The notes under the pieces were generated by a model. It saw nothing but the letters and a program-made list of their open reading frames with translations. It ran no database searches and was not told the DNA's origin. Position numbers and translations under genes: made by a program. Source: DATJLY01 sp035604615 (GTDB lineage: Bacteria > Pseudomonadota > Alphaproteobacteria > ATCC43930 > CGMCC-115725). From it: a DNA stretch of 64,000 nucleotides. Shown here piece by piece: positions 8,811-17,787 of this stretch; position 1 is the first letter of the stretch; each line of letters starts with the position of its first letter. The DNA is taken from the NCBI GenBank assembly GCA_035604615.1, contig DATNID010000071.1, positions 1 through 64,000 of the forward strand, written 5' to 3'.

Positions 8811-11492
8811 TCAGCCGGCGACACGCGACCGGGCGGCGCGTTCGGCCTGGTGCAGGCGATGCGCGTTCTGGCAGATGGCGATCCAAACCGGGAGCGACAA
8901 ATCATGGGCATTCTCGCCCGGCGCGAAGCGGTCGATATAGCCCTTGAGCAGACCCTCCCCGATCTCCTCGACGGTTCCGGCCTGATGCGCCGCGTCGTGC
9001 AGCTCGACCCACAGAAGCGCGTTCGGCCCGTAGCGCCGGAGCGCCGCCAGCAGGCGCCGCAAATCGGCCTCGGGCAGGGGCGACATGCCGCGATAGATGA
9101 AGATCTTGCGCGCCTCGTTCAAATCCTCGACCAGCTTGCGCGTCAGGTACGGCAGCCGCTTCACCTCGCGCTGATGCACCTCCTCGGCGGTCGCCTCGCC
9201 GGTCAGGACCCAGGGGTGGTAGAGAAGATGATACTTCTTTTCCCGAACCATATATTCCCGCCCGTTGGCGGAGACCTCGACCTCGAGGTTTTCCGCCTGA
9301 CCGAGATTTGCGAAATTGTTGTCGAGCGCGGCCACCAGACTTGGCAGCGGCGTGCTTGAGAAGCGCAGGAGGCCCAGGGGCTCGGCGCCGCAGCGCCGCT
9401 GCACCAGGCCGAACTCGCAATTCTCGCCCAAGCTTTCGAATTCGAGCATGAGATCGTGGTACGCCCCTGCATCGCCAAATTTATCCTTCGCCGCAGTGGC
9501 GGCGGCGGAAAGGGTCGAACGGGCAGGAGGAACGGGGAGAACCGGCGGCGCGGGCGGTGACACCGGCTGCGGTTCATTGGCGCGAGCGAGGAACAGAGTT
9601 TCGAAGGCGAGCGCAATTATGCGCTGGTCCGGCACGCCGCTCACCTCATTCGGCTTGGCCGCGTCGGGGTGGTGGAATACGACGGCAATAATGTCCTTGT
9701 CCGCGATCAGTGCCCAGGGGAGTTGGCATTCCAACACGGTCGCCTTGCGCACGACGTAGCTGCCGACTTCGCTGCCGTTGACTGTGACGACCAAGCGCTG
9801 TGCCTGAAGCTTTTCCTTCCATAGATACGGCGCGAGCTTCACGGACAGCGTGTAGGTTCCCGGCGCCCCCGGCCGGGGCAGCTCGAGCGCGCTGTCGGTT
9901 CCGATCGTCCAGGTATGCCGCAACTCGGCGTTGGACCAGCCGCCGCGGCGATAGTCCGCACTGTTTCCTCCCGCGCTGAATTCAATGGCGAGTTCACCGT
10001 TTTCGTTCATGCCAGAATTCTTTTCTGCAACACCTGATCCGTCCGGCCGCCTTTCAACCCGCAAAGACGAGCCTGCCGAAGCTGCGGGGCCTGAAGTAAG
10101 GATTATCTCATCCTGTCCAAGGTCGAGCAAGTAATGGTCTCTGGATTTCAACGCGGCTTCAACCTCGGCTCCGGACGCATCATCCGCGGACGACCGGGTA
10201 GTCGGCGGATACTGAGGACTATGCGCGTTTCTCGGCGGCGCATTCTTAACGCCTTCCGTCACGCCGGCGCCCGGCGGCGGATGCAGCTCGGTCGGATGGG
10301 CGCGGACCGGCACCTCATATCCGAAACATTCCATGAACTTACCGAAGGCATCCTGGCACGACGCCTTTTCGGCGGCGCTCAAATCCGTGACCCAGCGTCC
10401 GACCGACGCAAGCGGATCGGCGCTCGTTCCGTGCCGTTTGAACAGCACTTCTTCATGCTTAACGTCCGCCTGGGACAGGTTTTCAACGCCGATGAAGCGA
10501 TAAATCTCGTCCCATGTTTCGCCGGGCCGCTCGATCAGATCCTCGTAGCGCACGAAAATCGTGTCCTGATCGGCCCGGGCGCGAATTTCGACGAGGCGCG
10601 AGGTCGTGTTCTTGAGCGTTTGCAGCGCCTGCTCGCTGTTCAGCTTCCAAAATGCCTTTGACGAGCACAGCAAATCCCTTGGATCTCGCACGAGTACGAT
10701 CTCGCGGACCTCGCCGAAAAAAATTCGTGGTCCCAGGCGCGCCACCTCGTCGAGTTCGCTCTTCTCGGCGAAGAAACGAGCCGACGCCTTGGCCTGGTCT
10801 TGCTTCAGAATGTTGTAATACGTGAGCAGCAAATCGCGAAAGGCCGACGCCAAGGCCGAAGGGACGGTCTGATCAAAGAATTCCCTTACCGATTTGGCTC
10901 GCGTCGCGACTCCGTGAATGCCGGGCTTGTTGAATGGATTGAAGCCGATCGAAAATTGGTTCTTTGCCGCGAACATCGTCTCCGGATGGGTCGATCTCTC
11001 GCGATCGGCGCCGGCAATAAGCGTTCGATAGGCGGCGGCATAGTACGCCGCGAGCTTGATCTCGTAAGGATACTGGTTCGCGACCACGATCCGCGGGTGG
11101 CCGGCGAGCTTGCTCATCAGAACCGTCGTCCCGGACCTTCCGGTCGACGTCACGATGATGGGAAGAAGCGGCGTGTTGCCGCGCTGGGGCGCCGAAAAGT
11201 TTTCTTCGCCCTTCGGCAGGAGGTTGCCGGTCGCCGCGTAGCGGACCTCGACGCGATGCTGCCGGAACACCGAAAGCTCCGGCTTGAATGTGAACTCGAA
11301 GCCGTAAAGCCCGGTCGATCCGGGAAACAACTTTTCCATCCGTTCGCGAGGACGCATGCATGCGACCCGGCCGCATTCGACGCCATCGAGCAAAACGATG
11401 ATTTCGACGCTGGCGCCGGGCCGATCCTTGTCGGCCGCCCAGCCGACCACCTTTTGCCGCGAAATCTCGTCGACGTGACCGGTCAGTGCCAT
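8811..11492 (-). CDS. Three-module sulfotransferase-like protein
   Basis: An 893-residue mosaic. Residues 1-95 form a beta domain starting GHVDEISRQKVVGWAAD. Residues 110-390 are a sulfotransferase fold, with the 5'-phosphosulfate loop TSTGRSGTT at 115-123 and a 3'-phosphate motif LVRDPRDLLCSS at 267-278. Residues about 505-640 are a beta-sandwich-like module with GGWSNAE (517-523), also present in the methyltransferase at 17788-19011. After a proline-rich linker, residues about 675-885 are a domain with GENCEFG and AEPLGLLR that recurs at the end of the TPR protein at 15254-17686. No signal peptide or membrane segment is evident. It probably sulfates a surface glycan from PAPS; the two extra modules may bind the glycan. 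Confidence 0.82.
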   Translation of the reverse strand: MALTGHVDEISRQKVVGWAADKDRPGASVEIIVLLDGVECGRVACMRPRERMEKLFPGSTGLYGFEFTFKPELSVFRQHRVEVRYAATGNLLPKGEENFSAPQRGNTPLLPIIVTSTGRSGTTVLMSKLAGHPRIVVANQYPYEIKLAAYYAAAYRTLIAGADRERSTHPETMFAAKNQFSIGFNPFNKPGIHGVATRAKSVREFFDQTVPSALASAFRDLLLTYYNILKQDQAKASARFFAEKSELDEVARLGPRIFFGEVREIVLVRDPRDLLCSSKAFWKLNSEQALQTLKNTTSRLVEIRARADQDTIFVRYEDLIERPGETWDEIYRFIGVENLSQADVKHEEVLFKRHGTSADPLASVGRWVTDLSAAEKASCQDAFGKFMECFGYEVPVRAHPTELHPPPGAGVTEGVKNAPPRNAHSPQYPPTTRSSADDASGAEVEAALKSRDHYLLDLGQDEIILTSGPAASAGSSLRVERRPDGSGVAEKNSGMNENGELAIEFSAGGNSADYRRGGWSNAELRHTWTIGTDSALELPRPGAPGTYTLSVKLAPYLWKEKLQAQRLVVTVNGSEVGSYVVRKATVLECQLPWALIADKDIIAVVFHHPDAAKPNEVSGVPDQRIIALAFETLFLARANEPQPVSPPAPPVLPVPPARSTLSAAATAAKDKFGDAGAYHDLMLEFESLGENCEFGLVQRRCGAEPLGLLRFSSTPLPSLVAALDNNFANLGQAENLEVEVSANGREYMVREKKYHLLYHPWVLTGEATAEEVHQREVKRLPYLTRKLVEDLNEARKIFIYRGMSPLPEADLRRLLAALRRYGPNALLWVELHDAAHQAGTVEEIGEGLLKGYIDRFAPGENAHDLSLPVWIAICQNAHRLHQAERAARSRVAG

Positions 11493-11516
11493 GCGCGTCT
11501 CGTCTTCGACTCAGGT

Positions 11517-14123
11517 TCAGACAACGTTGTCTCCCACGTCCATCTTGCCACGCTTTTTGCCGGCGATGGTCCGCTTGCCCTTGCCGCCGCCGCCGTGCAA
11601 CCGCGCGGGCGATTGCGCGCGCGCCTCGCCGCGGCCAATCCGCGCGACCACCTGGGCAAGGGCTGCCTCAAAGCCCGCCGAGCCGGGCGCGATCTCGAGC
11701 GCCGCGACGAATTCGACCTTGGCCTTCGTCAGATCGCCCTTGCGCGCCAGAAGGTTGCCCAAATGTGCGTGAAGATGCGCATTGTCGGGCGCGAGCTTCG
11801 CCGCCCGCTGAGCCGCGGCGATGGCATCGTCGGTGCGCTCCAGCCGGGCCAGCAGATGGCTCAGCCGGACCTGGAAATGGGCGTTGCGGGGATCGAGATT
11901 GATGGCGAGGCGCATCGCCACCTCGGCCCCGATCAGATCGCCCGCCTGGAGCAGCAGCTCGCCGTGATGCAGATGGATATGCCCGTTGCGCCGCTCCAGC
12001 GCGAGCGCGCGGCGGATCGCGGCGAGCGCCTCCTCCGGACGGCCCGCCGCGCCAAGGGCATTGCTGAGCGCCAAGTGGGACCCGGCGACGTCGCCATCGA
12101 GCGCGACCGCGCGGCCGAACGCTGCTGCGGCCTTGGCCGGCTCGCCCTTGCGCATGAAGACGTGGCCGAGATGGTTGTGCAGATGCGCGTTGTCGGCATC
12201 CAAGTCGATCGCCTGGTTGACGGCGGCGAGGGCGTCGTCCAGGCGGCCCATCCGGTAGAGCAGGTGCGACAGGCGGATGATGCCGTGGGCGTTCTTGGGG
12301 TCGAGCGCGATCGCCGCCCGGAACGATGCCGCGGACGCCGTTAGATCGCCCTGTTGCTGCAGCAGCTCGGCGAGATGGGCATGGGTGCGCGCGTCGTCCG
12401 GCTCGATCTCGAGCGCGCAGCGCGCCGCCGCGAGCGCCTCGTCGGCGCGGCCCATGCGGCCGAGGAGATGGCTCAGCGCGGCATGCGGCGCGGCAGCATC
12501 CGGATCGAGCGCCTGCGCCCGGCGCAGCGCCGCCTCGGCCGCGTCGAACTGGTTGGCGCGCCCGAGGAGGTGGGCGAGATGGAGCTGCCATTGCGGCTTG
12601 TCGGGATCGGCCTCGACCGTGCGCCGCGCCGCCTCGATCGCGCGCTCGAGCCTACCGTCGCGCTCGAAGAGGGCGCTGAGATGGCGGTGGAGATGGGCAT
12701 TGGCGGGGTCGCGCGCGAGCGCGCGCTCGGTCATGGCGATGGCTTCGTCGGCCCGGCCCATGCGCGCCAGCAGGTAGCCCAGGCCGGCGACCGCTCCGGC
12801 CGCGTCGGGATCGAGCGCGAGCGCGTCGCGGAACGCGCGCTCGGCGGCCTCGAGCTCGCCCTTGCTCTCGAGGAGATGGCCGAGCTCGATCGAGAGGTCG
12901 GGGAATTGCGGATCGAGGGCGATCGCCTGGCGCAGCGCCGCCATGGCCTCGTCGAGCTTGCCGCGGCGGCGAAGGACGTGGCTGAGGCTGGTGCGGAAAT
13001 GCACGTCGTCCTTGAGATCGAGCGCGATCGCGCGATTGAGCGCGTCTTCCGCGCCGGCGAGGTCGCCCGTCTGGATCATCAGCGCGCCGAGTTGGAAGTG
13101 GTGCGACGCGTGCTCGGGCTCGAGCTCGATCGCGGTGCGGATCGACGCCAGGGCGGCCGTCGTCCGCCCCTTGCGACCAAGCGCGCGGGCAAGTGCATCA
13201 TGCCCCCCGGCAGAGCGAGGGCTCCGCGCGAGAGCCTCGGTGAGTTTCGTGATCGCGCCGTCGGCATCGCCCGCGCGATCGAGAGCCATGCCCTCCTCGA
13301 GCGCCTGGTTCCAGTCGAAACGCAGGTAGCGCAGCGCATATTCCCGAATGGTGAAGCTGCCCTCTTGCCGCGTTCGATAGCGCCGGTCGTCGGTGACGTA
13401 TGTGAGGCCGAAATGGCGGGCCACGGCGGGATGGATGGGCGTCTCGTCGCGCGGGAACGGGCTGACCTTGAGCGACCGCATCATGCGCTCCGTGTCGTCA
13501 GCGGCGACGCCAACATGCGCGAAGAACTGGCTCGCCCAAGACCGCGCCACGCGCAGGTCGGGATGGAACGGCTTGAGGAAAACTGGCTCGGCGCGGAAAT
13601 GCGCTTCGATCAGATCGGCGACCTCGAAGCCGGCGATTTCGTCGCGATCGCGCTGCTTGTCCATGACAAGCTCGTAGACGCGATCGAGATTGGCGATTGC
13701 GTTGACGTCGAGCGCCAGGTACTGCTCGACCGCGTCCTCGGGATCGACGCCCTTGTTGATCAGGCGATTGAGGTAGGAATCGCTTGAGTCGCCCGGGAAC
13801 GGTCCGCCGGGGAGATAGGGTAGGCTCTCGTTCTTGGGGTGCGGCTGGCCGGCGAACGGCCACAGGAAGGCCGCGGAGACGAGTGGCACGAGGCAGCGCT
13901 CGGCGTTGGTGGCGACGCCGCCGATATCGGCCTTTGGCTTGAAGTCCAGCACCTGCTCGACCACGAGGTCGGCCTCGGCGATGGCGGCGCGGCTCTCGTC
14001 CGTGAGGCCTTCATAGGACGGGATGTAGGTCAGGATGTCGCGCGCGCGCGGCGCCGCGAAGCGGCGATAGAGATCGTGCAGCGTCTGGGCCTGACAATTT
14101 CCGATGAAAACGATGCGCTTCAT
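11517..14123 (-). CDS. WcbI-like domain fused to a long TPR array
   Basis: An 868-residue protein. The start at 14123 (MKRIVFIGNCQAQ) is chosen over an ATG at 14189 because the strand-loop GNCQ motif of the WcbI capsule-synthesis family then sits at residues 8-11. Residues 1 to about 290 form the WcbI-like domain, a putative acetyltransferase or hydrolase acting on polysaccharide. From about 300 to 850 there are roughly sixteen 34-residue tetratricopeptide repeats with strong internal repetition (for example RAIALDPKNAH-type helices). The end is basic and glycine-rich. TPR arrays scaffold proteins, so this may organise the glycan enzymes around it. It lies 24 bases before the sulfotransferase gene and 11 bases after the secreted protein gene. 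Confidence 0.85.
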   Translation of the reverse strand: MKRIVFIGNCQAQTLHDLYRRFAAPRARDILTYIPSYEGLTDESRAAIAEADLVVEQVLDFKPKADIGGVATNAERCLVPLVSAAFLWPFAGQPHPKNESLPYLPGGPFPGDSSDSYLNRLINKGVDPEDAVEQYLALDVNAIANLDRVYELVMDKQRDRDEIAGFEVADLIEAHFRAEPVFLKPFHPDLRVARSWASQFFAHVGVAADDTERMMRSLKVSPFPRDETPIHPAVARHFGLTYVTDDRRYRTRQEGSFTIREYALRYLRFDWNQALEEGMALDRAGDADGAITKLTEALARSPRSAGGHDALARALGRKGRTTAALASIRTAIELEPEHASHHFQLGALMIQTGDLAGAEDALNRAIALDLKDDVHFRTSLSHVLRRRGKLDEAMAALRQAIALDPQFPDLSIELGHLLESKGELEAAERAFRDALALDPDAAGAVAGLGYLLARMGRADEAIAMTERALARDPANAHLHRHLSALFERDGRLERAIEAARRTVEADPDKPQWQLHLAHLLGRANQFDAAEAALRRAQALDPDAAAPHAALSHLLGRMGRADEALAAARCALEIEPDDARTHAHLAELLQQQGDLTASAASFRAAIALDPKNAHGIIRLSHLLYRMGRLDDALAAVNQAIDLDADNAHLHNHLGHVFMRKGEPAKAAAAFGRAVALDGDVAGSHLALSNALGAAGRPEEALAAIRRALALERRNGHIHLHHGELLLQAGDLIGAEVAMRLAINLDPRNAHFQVRLSHLLARLERTDDAIAAAQRAAKLAPDNAHLHAHLGNLLARKGDLTKAKVEFVAALEIAPGSAGFEAALAQVVARIGRGEARAQSPARLHGGGGKGKRTIAGKKRGKMDVGDNVV

Positions 14124-14134
14124 CCCTGCCTGTC

Positions 14135-15136
14135 CTAGCGCGCCGGCGCCGCCCCGGCCGGGTCGGAGCCGGGGTAGCGCACGTACCAATCGACCAGCGA
14201 CGTGAAGGCGAGAGGGTCCGTCTCCGGCACCATCCGCCGGGGATGCTGCATCCAGGTTATGATCATCACGAAATCAAGGTCGAACTTGGCGGCCTTGAGG
14301 TCGCGGCCGTTCTGGCGCGCCTGCGCCATCCACGATTCATCGGTGACGGTCGGGCCGCCGTTCGCATCGAGGAAGAGGCCGGTCTTGATGTGATGGCGGC
14401 GAAGAACGGGCGTGGTCGCGGCGATGCGCTCGCGCCAGTCGCTGCGCCAGTTGACCTCCATCGCCCAGCCATCGAGCGGCCTGCCGGTGGCGTCGCGGTA
14501 GGCATCGAGCCATTGCTCGGCCAGCGCTGCATATCCCGGCGGCGCCTGCGGCCCGTCATGGTCCACGATCTTGACGTTCGGATAGAGTTCCCAGACCACA
14601 CGAAGCGTCCGCGCGAGCCGGCTCGCCAATTCCGGGAGCGGATATTTGCAGGCGGTGCGATCCTGGTCGATGTGTCCGTAGTAGAGCGGCCCGTCGAGGC
14701 CGACATAGGCGAGAGATGCGCCGAGCCGCTTGAGCTTGCGAATGACATTGAGCGGCTGATTGATGTTCAGCGCCATTCCCTCGATCTTCTGGCCGCAGGC
14801 GTTGTCGGTGGGCACCGACGTGACCGAAACCTCGAGTTCGATATGCCGCTTGGCGAGGAAATCGAGTTCCCGGCGCAAGTCATCGTCCGGCTCGACCGCC
14901 ACGTGGAACTCGTCCATCTTGAACACTGCGATGTGCTGGGCGGCGAACGACCACTCGTTCGGCGCCTCGAACAGGCGCGGAAAGTCGTCGCTCATGCGAA
15001 CGGTGCCGCGCAGCAGGCTGTCGGGCGGCGCGAACCAGAGCTGCTGCGCGGTAGCGGAAGACGGCAGCCATAGGAGCAGAATCCAGGCGAATGCGACAAT
15101 GCACCTCCCAAGCGCGTGGACACTCATACCAATCAT
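14135..15136 (-). CDS. Secreted TIM-barrel-like protein, possible glycosidase
   Basis: A 333-residue protein with a clear signal peptide (hydrophobic CIVAFAWILLLWL, then SSATAQQ). The start at 15136 has AAGGA eight bases upstream; an earlier ATG at 15205 would run through a gene remnant. The body alternates predicted strands and helices and resembles a TIM barrel (IELEVSVTSVPTDN, LAYVGLDGPLYYG, GWAMEVNWRSD, TGLFLDANGG). I cannot assign a glycoside hydrolase family, and catalytic acids are not certain (E of AMEVNW and D of VGLDG are candidates). As the only exported protein in the glycan cluster, it may trim or rearrange the polymer outside the cytoplasm. Confidence 0.7.
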   Translation of the reverse strand: MIGMSVHALGRCIVAFAWILLLWLPSSATAQQLWFAPPDSLLRGTVRMSDDFPRLFEAPNEWSFAAQHIAVFKMDEFHVAVEPDDDLRRELDFLAKRHIELEVSVTSVPTDNACGQKIEGMALNINQPLNVIRKLKRLGASLAYVGLDGPLYYGHIDQDRTACKYPLPELASRLARTLRVVWELYPNVKIVDHDGPQAPPGYAALAEQWLDAYRDATGRPLDGWAMEVNWRSDWRERIAATTPVLRRHHIKTGLFLDANGGPTVTDESWMAQARQNGRDLKAAKFDLDFVMIITWMQHPRRMVPETDPLAFTSLVDWYVRYPGSDPAGAAPAR

Positions 15137-15176
15137 ATTCCGGTTCCTTCCATGTCTCGCGCAGACTCGACCGGCC

Positions 15177-15257
15177 GTCGCGCGCGACCGCGCTCTCGGC
15201 GGCATCGAGGCCGTCGGCGACCGAGGCGAAGGGGGCGGGTTCCGCTTGCACGCTCAT
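15177..15257 (-). pseudogene. 5' remnant of a second TPR gene
   Basis: An ATG at 15257, with GGAG eight bases upstream, starts MSVQAEPAPFASVADG and continues LDAAESAVARDG. This matches the N-terminus of the intact TPR gene next door (VSVQEDSLDIASLEAG, then LDAAESAVARDD). At DNA level 15177-15210 matches 17606-17639 in 33 of 34 positions. Homology stops at about 15177, inside the promoter-proximal part of the secreted-protein gene, and the frame then runs on in meaningless sequence to 14880. The remnant overlaps the intact gene's stop by an ATGA. I read it as what remains of a tandem duplicate after deletion. Confidence 0.65.
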
Positions 15258-17686
15258 GGGCCGTGCTCCGTTCCGTCTTGCCCCTGCCGCCACAGCGCGT
15301 CGGCCTTGCGGCAGAGCGCGAGCCATGACGCGGTCGGCGGCCGCGCGGAAAGCTGCCCGGTCGGCGAGATCTTGAAGCGGTCGATATACCCCACCATCAG
15401 GCCGGGCTTCGCCAGCTCGACCGTGCCGTTCGGGTGATCCTCCTCCTCGTAGCGGACATAGAGCAGCATGGCGTCGCCGTAGCTCCGCACCGCGCGGTGC
15501 AGCCGGTCGAGCTCGGACTCGGTCAGGTTGCGCTCGGTCTGGCGCCATACGAAGAGCTTGGCGCCCGCCTCGAGGTCGGCGATGAGCTTGTCCTTCAAAA
15601 ACACCAAACGGCGCAGCGACTGCTTCCACATGCGCTCGAACGCGATCTCGTCCTCGTAGATGAAGCAGCGCTGGTACATGAAGCCGCGGCGGTCGCGCGT
15701 CGTGTATTCCGGGCGGCTGTTCTCGCGGTTGATGAAGAGTTCCGTGTTCTCGGGCAGGCCCACGCCGGCGAACCGGCTCTCCAGCACTGCGACGATGCCC
15801 TCGTAGGGCATGTCGGCCCAGCGCAGCAGGCCCAGCGGCTCGGCCGCGAACTCGCGCTGGAAGATGCCGAACTCGCAGCCGAGGCCGCGCCCGCCCAGGC
15901 TCTCGAAACGCATCAGCATGTCACGCAGCTCGGCGCGCGGGTCGTCGGCGTCGATCGGCGCGGCCATCGGCGCCGGCGCCGCGATCTCGACCGCGCTCAT
16001 GTCGCTCTCGGCCAGGCGCATGCGCGCGTCGAACATGCGCTGCGAGAACTCCTGGTCGTCGGGGAAGCGGCGATCGGCCTCGCTCCAGCGCTCCAGCGCC
16101 TCCCGCCAATGGCCCTGGCGCGCCGCGATCTGGGCAAATTCGGACACCACGGCCTTTTCGGCCGGGAAGCGCTCCATGGCGGCGCGCAAGATCGCCTCGG
16201 CCTCGTCGTACCGGCCGCCGGCGGAGAGCGTGCCGGCGAGCCCGACGATCCCGCCGTGATGATGCGGGAAGCGGTCGCGGACGGACGTAAAACGGCGCGC
16301 CGCCTCGTCCAAGTCGCCGCGCCGGCGCGCCGTGTGGCCGTGCTCGAGCGCGAGCGTGACGCTGGCCGGAAACCGCTCCATGCCGGCGCGCGCCAACGCG
16401 TCGGCCTCGTCCAGCCGCTCGGCTTCGCGGTAATAACGCACGCCGAGGCCGTATCCCTCCTCGAAGGTGGGAAACCTTGCGATCAGTCGCTCGACGCGGC
16501 GGATCGCCTCGTCGGGGTCGCGGTCGCGGCGCAGCGGGGCATAGATCGGGATTTGCGCGTGCTCGAACGAGAAGCGCGGCTCGCCTGGCAACAGCTCTTG
16601 CGCCCTCTCCAGCATTTTCTCGGCCTCGCGCAGGCGGAACTGGTTGCGCAGGCACAGCGCGCCGCCGATATGCCCGGATGCGGCGCGGGGAAAATTCTCG
16701 CGCATCGCGGCGAACCGCCGCGCCGCCTCGTCGAGGCGATTCTCGCGCATGGCGAACCCGGCGTACTCGTTGGCGAGCGCCTCATTGTGCGGAAAGCGCC
16801 GGATGCCCTCTTCCGCCAGTTTCTCCGCTTCGTCGAGCCGCCACGTCGCGGCCAGGGCGGCGGCGCCGCGCAGATAGGCCTCCGCCTCGCCGGGGTAGCG
16901 CTGCCGCACGCGCTCCCAGCGCCGCGCCGCTTCCGGCCAGTCGCGCTTGATTAGAGCCAACCATGCGTGCTCGGTGAGCGTTCCGCGATCGCTCGGAAAG
17001 CGCTCGATCGCCTCCTCCAGCAAGCGCTCGGCCTCGCCCTGCCGCCCGACTTCCCGCAGCGCGACCGCGCCGGAACTGAAGCCTGTAGGGACATCGGGAT
17101 AACGGCCGCGCAAATGCTCCCAGCGCCGGACCGCTTCCGGCCAGTCGCGGCCGATATGCGCGAGCCATGCGTGCTCGGTGACCGGCGCCGATGCGTCGGG
17201 AAAGCGCGTCATCGCCGCCGTCAGCACAATCTCGGCCTCGGCGAAGCGGCGCTGCTCGCGCAACGCCCGTGCGCCATCGAGATAGCCGCGCACCGTGTCG
17301 GCGAATTGCGGCCCCAGATCGGCGAGAATCCGGAGCGCTGCATCGCAGTTCGCGTCGGTCGCTGCGTCCTGATTCGACGCGGGTTCGGGCACGGCGCCCG
17401 CGCCGCTCCGCTCGGCGAGCGCGGCCTGCGCCTTGGCGAAGCCCTCGTCGTCCGGGAACCGCGCCCGTCCCTCGGCGATCAGTTCCACCGCGTCGTCCCA
17501 AAGCTCGGCCGCGACCATGATCGCGATGGCGCGCAGCATCGGCGCGGGCGCGGCGGGATACTGCGCGGAGAGCTCGGCGAGGATGCAGAGCGCCTCATAC
17601 TTGTCGTCGCGCGCGACCGCGCTCTCGGCCGCATCGAGGCCCGCCTCGAGCGATGCGATGTCCAAGGAGTCCTCCTGCACGCTCAC
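15254..17686 (-). CDS. TPR protein with CEFG/AEPLGLLR terminal domain
   Basis: An 810-residue protein from a GTG at 17686. That start has GGAG six bases upstream and gives an N-terminus collinear with the remnant at 15257; the in-frame ATG at 17791 is less likely. Residues about 10-580 are degenerate 34-36-residue TPR-like repeats with the recurring pattern of an alpha-helix pair followed by RFP (as in AIERFPSD, GMERFPAS). Residues 593-805 are a globular domain with GCEFGIFQRE (C604) and AEPLGLLRW, shared with the sulfotransferase. Cytoplasmic; no signal peptide. It probably acts as a scaffold or recruiting protein for glycan assembly. The terminal domain is one I cannot name with certainty. 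Confidence 0.82.
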   Translation of the reverse strand: MSVQEDSLDIASLEAGLDAAESAVARDDKYEALCILAELSAQYPAAPAPMLRAIAIMVAAELWDDAVELIAEGRARFPDDEGFAKAQAALAERSGAGAVPEPASNQDAATDANCDAALRILADLGPQFADTVRGYLDGARALREQRRFAEAEIVLTAAMTRFPDASAPVTEHAWLAHIGRDWPEAVRRWEHLRGRYPDVPTGFSSGAVALREVGRQGEAERLLEEAIERFPSDRGTLTEHAWLALIKRDWPEAARRWERVRQRYPGEAEAYLRGAAALAATWRLDEAEKLAEEGIRRFPHNEALANEYAGFAMRENRLDEAARRFAAMRENFPRAASGHIGGALCLRNQFRLREAEKMLERAQELLPGEPRFSFEHAQIPIYAPLRRDRDPDEAIRRVERLIARFPTFEEGYGLGVRYYREAERLDEADALARAGMERFPASVTLALEHGHTARRRGDLDEAARRFTSVRDRFPHHHGGIVGLAGTLSAGGRYDEAEAILRAAMERFPAEKAVVSEFAQIAARQGHWREALERWSEADRRFPDDQEFSQRMFDARMRLAESDMSAVEIAAPAPMAAPIDADDPRAELRDMLMRFESLGGRGLGCEFGIFQREFAAEPLGLLRWADMPYEGIVAVLESRFAGVGLPENTELFINRENSRPEYTTRDRRGFMYQRCFIYEDEIAFERMWKQSLRRLVFLKDKLIADLEAGAKLFVWRQTERNLTESELDRLHRAVRSYGDAMLLYVRYEEEDHPNGTVELAKPGLMVGYIDRFKISPTGQLSARPPTASWLALCRKADALWRQGQDGTEHGP

Positions 17687-17787
17687 GTGACGCTCCGCGT
17701 CGCGGCTGGCCCCGCAGCACATCCATCCGGCGCGGCGAATGTCGCTGTCGTTGGCGCCGTGCTTGGCGTCGGAAAGCGCATTTCCCG

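Noticed and set aside
14880..15176. Continuation of the TPR-remnant frame into the secreted-protein gene
   Set aside because: After about 15177 the frame is out of phase with the secreted-protein gene and has no similarity to the TPR protein, so it is not part of a working protein.
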